From Campylorhamphus procurvoides (taxonomy: Eukaryota > Chordata > Aves > Passeriformes > Dendrocolaptidae): a stretch of 64,000 bases of DNA. The stretch's first letter is position 1. Each line of letters begins with the position of its first letter. Below, piece after piece: positions 14,001 through 24,562 of the stretch. The notes beneath the pieces are model-generated. The model was not told the origin of the DNA, ran no database searches, and saw nothing but the letters and a program-made list of their open reading frames with translations. The stretch is from NCBI GenBank assembly GCA_013396655.1, contig WBMV01004769.1, positions 1 to 64,000 on the forward strand. Reading direction: 5' to 3'. The translations under genes were made by a program, and so were the position numbers.

Positions 14001-15998
14001 TGTAGGATCCTTGACAATTTCTTGGATATGGATTTATCCATTCCCTTTTTTTTTCTATTACAGGAAATGTCCTTTGATTAAATAAAAACATTGTCTTAAA
14101 AGAGGTAATGACTAGTTTTCAATCCAATAAAGTTGAGGATTGTGACGGTACATAGTATAATTATCTCTTTAGTTTCTTACAATAAAAGTGAAGAACTTTT
14201 TCTCCAATATGTCCTGACAACTAGAAAAGGCGGCAGCTGCCCACTCCTGACTGGTTTATACAGAAGGCTCATTCAAGTAAGCCTCTACAATGGCCCTTGG
14301 AATGATTGATTGGGCACTGGTATTTGGTGTGCTCTGAATTTGTCCTTGGATGCAGTCCAACTGCATTACCCCTCTCTGCCCTCCACCCATGTCCTTACAT
14401 ACCTCACATAAACTCAGGCACTCTGAGAGGGAACTATGACCCATGTCAATAAGTGTCTGTCCCAGTCTAAATGACCACAATTATGAAATGGATGTTGGAA
14501 AGCAATTATTTTACATAGAGAAACAATTGTAGAAAGGAAAGAGCTGTTGTACTTACTTGTCTACAGAAGCTATTTTTAAAATTCAAGAAAAAGGGGTCTT
14601 AGATACAAAGTATTTATATCATTCTGTAGAGCTACTCAGTATGGATATATTGAATTCCAGAGTAGAGTTAAAAATGCATTTAAATTCTCCAGGTGCATTC
14701 CCTCAGGATATATAAGCAATCTCCTTTGCAGTTCTGAAAATGCAATGTTCCCAAGTGCATTGCAAATGTTGATTGTTTGTACTTTTCTATGAGAGAAATC
14801 TCACATTTATCTCCCTCCTCACTGTTACACCAGAGTACACCAAGGCTCTAAGTGGGAGAATTGCCAAAGTTTGCAAGCCACAAAGTGGCAGGTTTTACGG
14901 ATAAAGAGCAAAATGTGCAAAGACCTCATTCCCATCCATTATGACCATAGTGGGGGCCATTCAATTAGACACATCTTTTAATTACTCGAGCAGTAAGATA
15001 AACTACTGCTTTGCTGTGGCACAGTGTTCCTCTCTTTATGTTCTGGTGATGGGAGTGCATGAGGCTGGACACAGCAGAGGGGTGTTATTAGTCAGCATCG
15101 TCAGTCTAAGGTGGGCCAAGTCGTGGGAATTTGTAAGCAAATGTTGCCCCCTTGTGCAATGGTATCACTGAACACAACTCCTGTAATTCTGAAATAGTGT
15201 GGATTATTGGAAACAGTCATTTTACTAAAATATTATTTAAAGAATTAAAAGTATTTTCTTATCTATTTTTAATTGTAGTACTAGAGTATTTTCATGAGCT
15301 GCATTTCAAATTTTGCAGAAAGGAAGCAACTTCAGACTTTTTTTTTATTAATGAATAGATCCTAAACTTCTTCTTTTTCCTTCTCATGGAATTGCATTGG
15401 TTAATACCATATTCTGAAAAGCAGAATTTAATTCAGAAGTTCAATTTAAACCTTGGCAACACTTCAAGAACATTAAAAGGAAATTAAATCCATTTCGGAG
15501 AGACAAGCTGTTATATTTTAACTTCCTTTTTACAGAAATATTAAAAGAATATTTTCTGTTTTGGAGTTTGTCCATAGCATATGACCAAAACCCTCCTGCA
15601 GTAACTGGCAAACTGATTCACTTAAGTTAGTTAAAATATAGAGAAAAAAATTTGTATTTTAAAGGGATTTCAGGACTGCCATATACCATTACTAGTAAGG
15701 TTGATTGGTCATTATCTTCCCCCTTGCTAAGAACCCATTTTTACAGACAAATAAAACAGCCCAGAAACCTTTCTCTGTCGGCATTTCTCTTGCTTTTGGA
15801 ATAGATAGTAGATCATGTCTAGAGCTACACCCTGTAGGTACCCAAAAGATTATGCAGCATTCCAAGCTGATTGTTGACTGAGGTCCCTTATCTCATGGTT
15901 GACCACAAATCAAAACTGGGAACAGGAAGCCAGAGTGGCAGCAGGCCCACGCCTGTTGGCTCTGCCCAGAACAATCTAGCAGAACTGAGGTAACATAC
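8057..15998. other. AT-rich unassigned DNA
   Basis: No gene or recognisable repeat was seen. A pyrimidine-rich TTTC tract lies near 13795-13830. Somewhat less AT-rich stretches occur at about 10250-10400, 14225-14480 and 14830-15170, but I recognise no family or protein in them. Open frames are below 100 codons and carry no motif. Confidence 0.55.
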
Positions 15999-16212
15999 TG
16001 TCAGAGACTGAAATGGTTAATGGGTTAAACATTGTTAAGAACACCAAAAGACTTTTATCTACTGTAGCAGACTTCAAAGAAGCAGCTACTTGCTCAGCAA
16101 AGCTTCACCCTCCCTGAATACACGTACTGGGAAAGGACCTTCGGATCAGATAAGTGGGTGCCATTGTCCGGCTACCCCAGGTGCAGAAGGGTGTGCATAC
16201 CTGAAGCTACAA

Positions 16213-16448
16213 TCGGATTTCCAGATAAGGAAAGAAGCTGATAAGAGGCAAATCCTCTGAGATTGGATAATTCTTCTTATCATGCCAAAGTTCTCCCATG
16301 ATGGCTCTGCTGTGAAAACTCCTTGGGGAAGCATCGAAGACATTAAAACTCCCTTTCACAGGGGAAGTACAGGGGTTCCCACCTGAGCCTCAGTGTATAT
16401 ATCATAAAAATCTTTGAGTTTTGGGGGCTTCCCCCACCCCCAATGGAT
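16213..16448. repeat. First copy of exact 236-bp tandem duplication
   Basis: By eye every base matches 16450-16685. The copies are separated by a single n at 16449, which marks a join of unresolved sequence. Identity in otherwise decayed DNA suggests an unmerged contig overlap rather than a biological duplication. Confidence 0.93.
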
Positions 16449-16449
16449 N

Positions 16450-16685
16450 TCGGATTTCCAGATAAGGAAAGAAGCTGATAAGAGGCAAATCCTCTGAGAT
16501 TGGATAATTCTTCTTATCATGCCAAAGTTCTCCCATGATGGCTCTGCTGTGAAAACTCCTTGGGGAAGCATCGAAGACATTAAAACTCCCTTTCACAGGG
16601 GAAGTACAGGGGTTCCCACCTGAGCCTCAGTGTATATATCATAAAAATCTTTGAGTTTTGGGGGCTTCCCCCACCCCCAATGGAT
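16450..16685. repeat. Second copy of exact 236-bp tandem duplication
   Basis: This is identical to 16213-16448. Only this copy continues into the rest of the LTR ('...caatggatcaagacc'). Confidence 0.93.
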
Positions 16686-16990
16686 CAAGACCATCACTTT
16701 GACAGGACTGTGTCCACCACTTCAATGAACAGACATCAAAACTGCAACTACCAAATTTCATCACTGGATCCAACAGGTGGTGACTATATATCTTTCTACT
16801 TTTATCCTTCTTCTCTCCGTTTTATATTTTCTGAAGTATTTTTTTGCTTTAGTGTTGTTGTATTACTGTAGATGATAACAACCAAAACAACTACATACCT
16901 GTTTTCCTTTGAAACCAAATTGTTCTAAAATAAACCCCACATATTTACAAACAGCATTCAGTGTCATTTCACTCTACTCCACCCAAACAG

Positions 16991-19900
16991 ATTTATTAAC
17001 AAGTAACTGGGTTACCCTGGCCTGGGGTGGGTAGTAACACATACCTACACATATGCCACCTTCTGTTACTAGTACAGTCATTTCCCCAATAATATAAAAT
17101 ACATTTTTAAACCAGTAATCCATAACCTTGTTTTTCATGGAAAATCTACTGATGATTTCCAAAGAAGCTGAATCACCCTCCAAAGTATTTATAACGAAAC
17201 AATCCTGATGGATTTCTGGCAATATGTAAGGTATTTATAGGACAAATTCAATACAAGTAAAAGCAGTTGCTGTGGAATCTTCCCTTTTCTGACATATATT
17301 GCAGTTAAGTAAATTTATTAAAATTAAGAATATGAATATTTGCTTAATACTGCAGAGCAAAGAGTGGTCTTATTTTGTCAAATGTTCATTGCAGACTGAA
17401 TAAAAACAAGTATTTTATGAGGTAACTCTTGAACGATGCTGATATAAACAGTTCCAATGGTAAATTAAAGATTATTTCCTTTTAATAAGGTTAGTTACTT
17501 CTGTAAACACTTAAAAGCTTGTGGTTTTATTTAGCAAGCTATTTAGTAAACTCACTACAAACATTATTTCACAGACCAGTATAAATTCAGCTATGGTTTA
17601 GTTATGGGCTAATAAAGTAGATACAGTATTGTGTATCATGTATAGCAGTGGTATGGACAAGAGAAAGAAGCACAGAAATTAATGGAAACAAATCCAGGAG
17701 ATTTATATGGAAGTGAAATATATATGAGGTGAATACTCAACAGCATGATCCTCAAATGCATTTGCTGAACCAGAATCAATTCCTCTGCCACCACACATTG
17801 GAACTGTGGGCCAGTTTATATTTGTATCATTTTACACCAGGTGAGACTGATTTAATTTAGAATAAATGTTTTGCACAGTTCCTTTATTGCTTTACTGTTC
17901 CATGGAGACATTGAACATATTTATTTTAAGGAAAAGCACATTAATAAACTGCCACTATGCCAGATGGACAGTTTTAATTGTCCTCTAAGTGTCAGAGCAC
18001 CCTGTTGCACTACTTCTGTAGTTCAAAGCATGCCAAGCTTTGAACTGCAAAGATACAGATTAAAACAAAATCAAAATACACTCAATTTACAGGGTGTTTT
18101 CTGTTGGCTTCAGGACTTTAGATCCCATTTTCTTTGAAGAGGGCTTGGCACATTGCTCCCAAATGTACCTTCAAAACTGTTCTAGTGAATGCAGTCCAGT
18201 GACAATATTATTATATTCTTTGAAAATAGTAATTTTTAACTTCTTCATGATGATTTACAGTGAAACATACCAGCTCTTTCAGCCCTAGCTCAGAGGTCCC
18301 TCATGGAGCATTGTGTCCACAGACTTGCACCTAAAATGGAAATGAAACAGAATTCTGGTGTCTAAAGTCAAAAGATTCTTCTAGAAAATGCAGCTCTGCT
18401 GATAATATTTATTCAGTGTCTATGATGACATCCTCAAAAAACTTTAAGTTATTGTAAATTGCCAGTAATATAGCTCTCACTCTCTATTATCTTCTAAAAA
18501 TTTCATACAGTTTTATGTGAGCAGAGATTCATCATATACCCCTGCTAGAAGCCTTTGTGTGCTGACTGGTGCTTTCATCTGAGGCAGTGCTAATGCCCCT
18601 GTTCGAATCTTTACAAAGTCCGGGTGGCAGGATTGCAAACTGGGAAGCTGGAGGGATGGGTTTTGGTGTCTTCTTGCTCCTCACGGAACTTTTATCCATG
18701 GTTCCCGTTGCCCAGAATAATACTCCATGCATGGGCTAGACCTTGGTCTGCTACCATGCTGCTCCCTCTACGGCTCCTGCTGAAACTGTGCAAACAGAGT
18801 ATAGATCTCTTTGTTATCTACCTGTATAAAGTTAGTTTAAAAGGTAAAGAAATAACCACATAATGCCATATTTTCATGGGGGTGTTCTGTGATGTATATA
18901 TGTTTGGTTTTTGCATTCTCCCCTTTTCAATAGAAGATGAAAATAAATTTAGATCCTTGTTTAGATATGATGCTGTGGAGGAGGTGAACATGCAAGATAA
19001 GATAAAACAAAGATATGCAAAAGGACAATGCACTGTCACGCCACAAGAAATAAGTTAAAAAGTAAATAAAACCCGATTTTATTTGCTTTCTTCCACAACA
19101 ACAGATTTTGTGGTCACTTGGATGTAATATCATAAATTGGAATCAAAATTCAGGTGAAAAGAGGGGTTCAGCACAAGCAAAGTTCGTGTGCTCCTACTTG
19201 CTGATGCACAAGCAAAAACTCATACACCACCATTCTGATTACAGAAATCCCCTTTCTCTTGTGACAGGATGCCTAATTAGAAACATTGTGAGTAGGAAGT
19301 TCCACTTAGTATTTTTTAATTTATTCCAGCAATAAATTAATGTGTCTCATATGACTGGAACATTCTGGATTCTCGTTTATTGCTGATGGTCCATCAAAAA
19401 TCGCTCTGTAAATATTCTGCTGTGAGGAAGCCCACTTGAATGTACAGGAGCTTAAATTTGCAACTTCTTTCTACGTGTCACTCTTCTGAAGCTAACTGCT
19501 TTTTCATGCCCTGTGAAAAATAATTCAGAGATATTCAAGCTTTCTTCAGGTTTTTCCAGGCCTTTTAAAACTTTAAAGCAAAAGAAATGTTAATGATATC
19601 ACACACACTTTACCCACATTTGTAGCTTGGCCGACAAACTCTCCAGTGTTCTTACTCTTTAAAAATATTCAGGATTTAATGAAGAAACCTGGCAAGTGAA
19701 GCTGTGGTTTCAAGTGCTGCATACAAATCTTAAGCACAGACAATTACAGGCTGATTCTGTCACTCATGTAATTGTATTGTACAAATGAAATAGCATAACA
19801 CATAGAAGAAAAGTTTTAACATTCTCAGTATCATTATTCTCTCTCAAGATGTATTTCTGGTCTGCTGATTTTTTGTTGTTTTAACAACCTATTGGCACAC

Positions 19901-20558
19901 TCAAGAGAACTTGGCAATTAAAGTAAAGATTTATGGTTTTTATCCAGATAAATTTCAAAAAGTTCAGCACTTCAGACACACTTATATAATCATACTACAC
20001 TTCTGAACTTCCACAGCTTTGTCTTATAGTATGTCAGTGCTCCCATGCTTCTTAAAAGCACAAAAGCTGAGGAATTGCTCCTCAGAAAACTGTCTGAAGA
20101 AGCAGAAGAATGTGCCCTCCTTCTGCTTGTATATATAGAAGGAGGTTCACCAGAGCTTCACCATATAGATATTCAATGAAAAATATATTTCTTATGGCTT
20201 TTTTATGCGTGTTATGCTTTTCCAAGCCAGAGCAGACTTTATGCTGAATGCTAATTTTTTGAAATTAACAGAAACAAAGACTCTACCTTGTGTAAAGTCT
20301 TAATATGTCATCACACATATTAAGAGTTTTCTATGTTACAAACTGAGAGGTAAAAAAACCCCAGTAATGCTCTTTACATTCACAAGGAAAATATACTGTA
20401 CATGTATGCATTAAATTCCTGTATGCACAGGAAACACTGCCTTCCTCATCTGCCTATTGGCAGACAGTCATTCTTATGTTAAAGTTGGTAGTCTTCATGA
20501 TATTTTTAAGAGTGGGAAGACTCATAAAAGTGTATTTAAGAAGAAAAGAATTTAATCT
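16991..20558. other. AT-rich unassigned DNA with a small GC-richer patch
   Basis: No gene was recognised. A patch at about 18545-18790 is clearly GC-richer than its surroundings and contains several CpGs; it could be an old repeat or retrocopy, but its short frames carry no family I know. The remainder shows only AT-rich unique-looking sequence. Confidence 0.55.
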
Positions 20559-21370
20559 ATTGGGAAGGGAACTTAAAGGTTATCTAGTCTCAATCATCCT
20601 TCCAAGGTCAAGGTCACCTTCCACAGATCAGGTTGCTCAAATCATTCAACTTGACCTTGAACACTTGCAGAGATGGGATACTCACAGCTTCTCTGGACAA
20701 CCTGCTCCAGTGCCCCAACATGATCATAGTAAATAGTTTCTTCATAATATCCAATCTAAATCTACCCTATTTCAGTTTTAAGCCCTTGTCCTACCGTTTT
20801 CTGCCATTGTAAAAAGTCCTTCTCCACTTCTTTTGTAACCCTCTTTAGGTACTGGAAGGTGTTATAAGGAGTATCCAAAATCTTGATATCTCCAGTCTCA
20901 ACAGCCCCAACTCTTTCAGCCTGTCTTCATAGCAGAGATGCTTCAGCATCTGATCATCTTTGTGGCCTTCCCTGGACTTGCTATGACAGGTCCGTGTCCT
21001 TCTTATGCTGGGAGCCCCAGACCTGGATGCAGTACTCCAGGTGGGGTCTCACAGGGGCAGAGTAGAGGGAGATAATCACCTCCCTCATGTTGCTGGTCAC
21101 AATTCTTTTAATGTAGCCCAGGATGCAGTTGGCTTTGGGCATGCAAGTGTACAATGTTAACTCATGTTGGACTTCTTGTCAAACATCAGCCCCAAGTCTT
21201 TCTCCTCAGAGCTGCTCGCAATCCGTTCTTTGCCCAGCCTGTACTTGTGCTTGGAGTTATCCTGACCCAGGTGCAGGAATTTGCACTTAGCATTGTTGAA
21301 CTTCTTGACATTTGTACAGGCCCACCACGCAATCCTGTCACAGACCCTCTGGATAGCCTCTCTGATCCCT
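20559..21370 (-). mobile_element. CR1 retrotransposon, about 810 bp
   Basis: The reverse complement of the CR1 3' region is recognisable along its whole length: 'aggttatctagtc' at about 20577, 'cagcttctctggacaacctg' near 20687, 'aatctaaatctaccctat' near 20754, 'caactctttcagcctgtcttcatag' near 20909, 'gatgcagtactccaggtggggtctcac' near 21027, and 'tgacccaggtgcagga' near 21263. This is one of the longest copies in the window. Frames are broken by indels. The terminal octamer repeats expected at the 3' tip (left end here) are not visible. It is 5'-truncated at about 21370. Confidence 0.93.
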
Positions 21371-22092
21371 CTTTTCTATAGAGACAGCTTGAAAAAGGAA
21401 AAAATAATAATTGTAACTTTGAATAAATATTCTCCCTCCTGGTCCTCTGTCCAGTGAAAGTGCTATGCTTCAAGACTCAAGGCTGTCATAATAGCCTGTA
21501 ATTGCAATGTGCTCATTATATATATCTATTAATCATGCCACATAGATTTAGTACTGTGAGCTGCTTTTCAGTAGCACATAGAAGTATGTCCAGTTGAAAC
21601 TTCATTGTACTGCAATAAATGCCAATTCTTGCCTGCAAGAGACTGTGGTCAGAAGGACTACAACTAAGAAGTTCTGGGGAAATAAAATAAATGTGGTGGG
21701 ATTGAAAAGGGATTATTTTAACAAGAGTAGTATAAACTGGTGTGAGAAAACTCAGTCACAATTTCTTACTTGCCCATAGACTAGGATATGGCAATATTCT
21801 GTACATGAAATGTCAAAAAGGAGTCTCCTTTATTTATCCAGGGGCTTAATGAACTCAAAAGTATCTTTTTCCTGTAAAATTTATTGGTTAAAATTCTGTT
21901 CAAATACTTTAGATTACATAAACAAATCCCAAGAATATTATGCTACTTTTGCTTCCCAGAATAACTTATTAAAACAACACATAGCTAAACATTTCTAAGC
22001 TTTGAGGTCAATATGTAATCACATCCTAAGAGAGTCACAAATATGCAGAAATGTCTGAGAACTGGCCTCAAATTCCCTAGTATTAGGTATCT

Positions 22093-22113
22093 AAACAAAC
22101 AAACAAACAAACC
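22093..22113. repeat. (AAAC)n microsatellite
   Basis: About five AAAC units are followed by A-rich sequence. Confidence 0.85.
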
Positions 22114-22647
22114 AAAACAAAATAAAAAAAGGATAATAACGCTATTCCCAAAATTTAAAGACAGTAAATAGAAAGGACCTAGTGCACCCAGAATCTAAGA
22201 AATCCCTCCACCTACAAGTACATAGATATGAAAAAACTATTTGAATATTTAGAAGCATTGATTAAAAAGCACTAATAAATTTACAACTCATAAGCTATCT
22301 TCATGCTTTATATGAGCAAACACAAACCCAAAAGATATGAACACAGGTTGACTGTGAAAGAATGAAGAAAATATACTATGCAAGTAAATACATAACATTT
22401 GCTTCCAAAAAATATACATGCACATGATTAACCTAAAATATAAGCAAGAAAACATTTAAATTTGGATCAACTACCCTAAATTAATTTACAGGTTTTGTGC
22501 TTAGACTTAGAAAAAACATTTTTCTAGAAGACTGCAACAGGATCTATGGCACTTTACTGACTGGGAGGAAATGAGGCACCTACTTGTTCATTTACACGTC
22601 ATACTTAGAAGTAAATGAAATTAAGTAAAACAGGCAGAAGCAAATTC

Positions 22648-22652
22648 CTGAA
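22648..22652. repeat. Left target site duplication CTGAA
   Basis: This is a perfect 5-bp match to 23262-23266 and directly abuts the LTR end. Confidence 0.85.
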
Positions 22653-23261
22653 TGTACTGATTTAAGTTCTTCTTAGCTGGCAGAAGAAATGGACCCACCA
22701 CAAGAGAGATTATAAGTCAGAGTTACAATTTAATGAAAGATATTACAATAAATACACTGACACAAAGAGAAAACTGCTTTCAACTCACCAAAATCCAGCA
22801 GTATAACCCAGTGTCCCAGGGCACAAGCCCAAAGGGGTTTGTTAGCTCTTGTGCTGAGACCCGCTTGGTTCCCCTGAGTCCAAAGCAGAAGGAACTGAAG
22901 AACCTGTTGGTGCAGATGATGGCTGTGGTCTGGTCGAGAGTGGTGTTTTCCTCCTGTCGAGGTCCTGCGGATCCTCTGGATCTGACGAGTTATACTCAAG
23001 ATCTTCTGAGCCCTGCTTATGTACCCTCAGGGAGCACCCAATCCCTCCTCCAGGGCAGGGACTCACACAATGGGTGATTAACTCTGTGAGGCATGGCGTA
23101 TTGTTGAACCATTTATGGCTGGGTGTGAAGGTGCTAACGACTCCCTGGGCAGCTGCTGCAAATGGTCCATTGTTCTTGGGAAATGAATAGAGAGGGGTAG
23201 AATACACAGCTTTGATCACCCCCACACAGTGATAACTGGTCCCTCCTGCTGAACTAGGACA
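22653..23261 (-). mobile_element. Complete solo LTR, ERVL-type, minus strand
   Basis: This 609-bp block is bounded by TG and CA and flanked by identical CTGAA pentamers. The 5-bp duplication size is typical of class III (ERVL) elements. On the minus strand it starts TGTCCTAGTTCAGC, carries 'ttagcaccttcacacccagcc', later 'accaacaggttc', 'tgggttata', 'tgtatttattgtaatat', an ATTAAA polyadenylation-type signal, and 'ttataatctctcttg' near its 3' end. The same landmarks in the same order occur on the plus strand at 40.0-40.7 kb, so the two are one LTR family. No coding sequence lies beside it. Open frames across it (up to 127 codons) are not genes. Confidence 0.9.
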
Positions 23262-23266
23262 CTGAA
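23262..23266. repeat. Right target site duplication CTGAA
   Basis: This is the perfect partner of 22648-22652. Confidence 0.85.
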
Positions 23267-24358
23267 CTGAATATAAGGTCAGAAATCAGCACAGGAAAAC
23301 TAGAAAAAAAAGGCAGGAATATTTTTTTGTGCTAGTATTGAGAGAGAAGTAGTTATGTTACAAATGGCCCATACATGCCATTAGGTAAATTTGTAGGTGT
23401 CTTATATGCTGGAAATCTATGACATCCCAGAATAGAACATAATGGTCTCTCCCTGATTATGATATCATATAGATTCTTTTAGTCTAACTTAGTTCACCTA
23501 GACCCAAGTACTGAAAATTAATATATGATCATTAATTGCTACCTTTTAAGATATTTTGCTGGTTTTACACTGAGCATGGCTGTTGGAGTTTCAAAGGCCT
23601 AAGAGAAAACCTCCTTCCAAAAAGGTTTGGAGCCAACGCCCTGGGGCGGTGGGGATGGTTAACAGAGGATACAAAGGATGTGTGTATCTTGATTTTATCT
23701 CTCTTAAGCACAGCTGTTGTTCGGATCTCCCCAAAGTCTGGGAGGGGGAAAAAACTGGTTTTTCTAGTTTTCCTGCGTAAGGTAGGAGCTCAGTCTGTCG
23801 TCAGAGAGAGAGAGGACGGGAGCACAGACACTGGGATCCCAGCATCACTGCGTACTGGATTTGTGTTCCTTTTCCCNCTTGGCTAGCATAATATCTTAGT
23901 TCTCTCTTGAACTAAGACAATGGCATACTTCTTTCAACAAAGAGAAGTTGTCATTAAACCTTTCAGGGTAACCATCTAAGCAAGCAAAATATTTAGCACA
24001 TGTAAGGAAGTGTCATGACAAACAAGATTATTAAAAAGGACCCTCCAGTTATCTTCTGACTATTGGGTTTCATTATCAGCTTCAATGAAGTAGTAAATGT
24101 TAATTAACCCCTGTGGGTAAAAGGGGCACTTCCAATAACAGGCATAATGTCAAAAGTAAATAATATTATACATGTGATTGATATCTCTGCTTTTGTGTGA
24201 GCTACTACACCCAAATGATTTTTTTCATCAACACCCATACTTCAGGATGAAAATAAGAGCATAAGAAATAAACAAGTTGTGAGACAAAATGCAGAAGAAA
24301 AAAGTAAGCTGGCTTCGTTGTCCTAGCTCATACCATAAGCAATCAAAACTATTGTCAT
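23267..24358. other. Unassigned DNA with a GC-richer segment and an n
   Basis: The stretch is AT-rich apart from about 23570-23885, which is GC-richer, contains several CpGs and a GAGA run, and ends at a single n (23877). It may be a retroviral leader or LTR fragment, but I cannot name a family and see no coding motif. Confidence 0.45.
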
Positions 24359-24562
24359 TGAATCATAGACTATTCTGAATTGAAAGGGACCCCTCAAAGG
24401 ATTGTCAAAGTCCAACTTCTGGCCCGGCACAGGACAGCCCCAAGAATCACACCATGTACCGGAGAGTGTTATCCCAATGCTTCTTGAAATCTGTGAGACT
24501 TGGTATTCTGGCCACTTCCCTGGCAACCATGTTCTAGTGGCCCAAATTCACTCCTGGAATGA
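24359..24562 (-). mobile_element. CR1 3' fragment, divergent subfamily
   Basis: On the plus strand it opens 'gaatcatagact', the reverse complement of the CR1 3' tip. It continues 'aaagtccaacttctggccc', 'acaggacagccccaagaatcacacca', 'cttcttgaaatctgt' and 'ggccacttccctgg'. That wording fits a CR1 subfamily different from the copies at 20.6 and 39.0 kb. About 200 bp remain and the copy is 5'-truncated. Confidence 0.85.

Larger units (their letters stand above)
15999..16990 (+). mobile_element. ERVL-type LTR with doubled middle segment
   Basis: The sequence begins TGTCAGAG and carries a TATA-like 'gtatatatcataaaaatc' followed by 'tttgagttttgggggc' (16632-16670). This matches the layout of the LTR at 40.0-40.7 kb ('tatataatctttgggtttgggg'). 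Both then share an 'aactgcaac...ccaacaggt' block (about 16740-16775 here). AATAAA at about 16929 would be the polyadenylation signal. The 5' end is fairly clear; the 3' end is not. ACATAC flanks both 15993-15998 and 16893-16898, but the poly(A) position argues for an end near 16990. If the duplication is an assembly error, true length is about 660-755 bp. No coding retroviral sequence adjoins it. Confidence 0.65.
21371..22652. other. AT-rich unassigned DNA
   Basis: Nothing was recognised apart from an AAAC microsatellite at about 22093-22113. Confidence 0.6.

Noticed and set aside
16146..16596. Repeated minus-strand frames starting with the same protein
   Set aside because: Artefact of the 236-bp doubled LTR segment around the n.
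22842..23225. 127-codon minus frame, proline- and serine-rich
   Set aside because: Lies wholly inside the solo LTR at 22653-23261.
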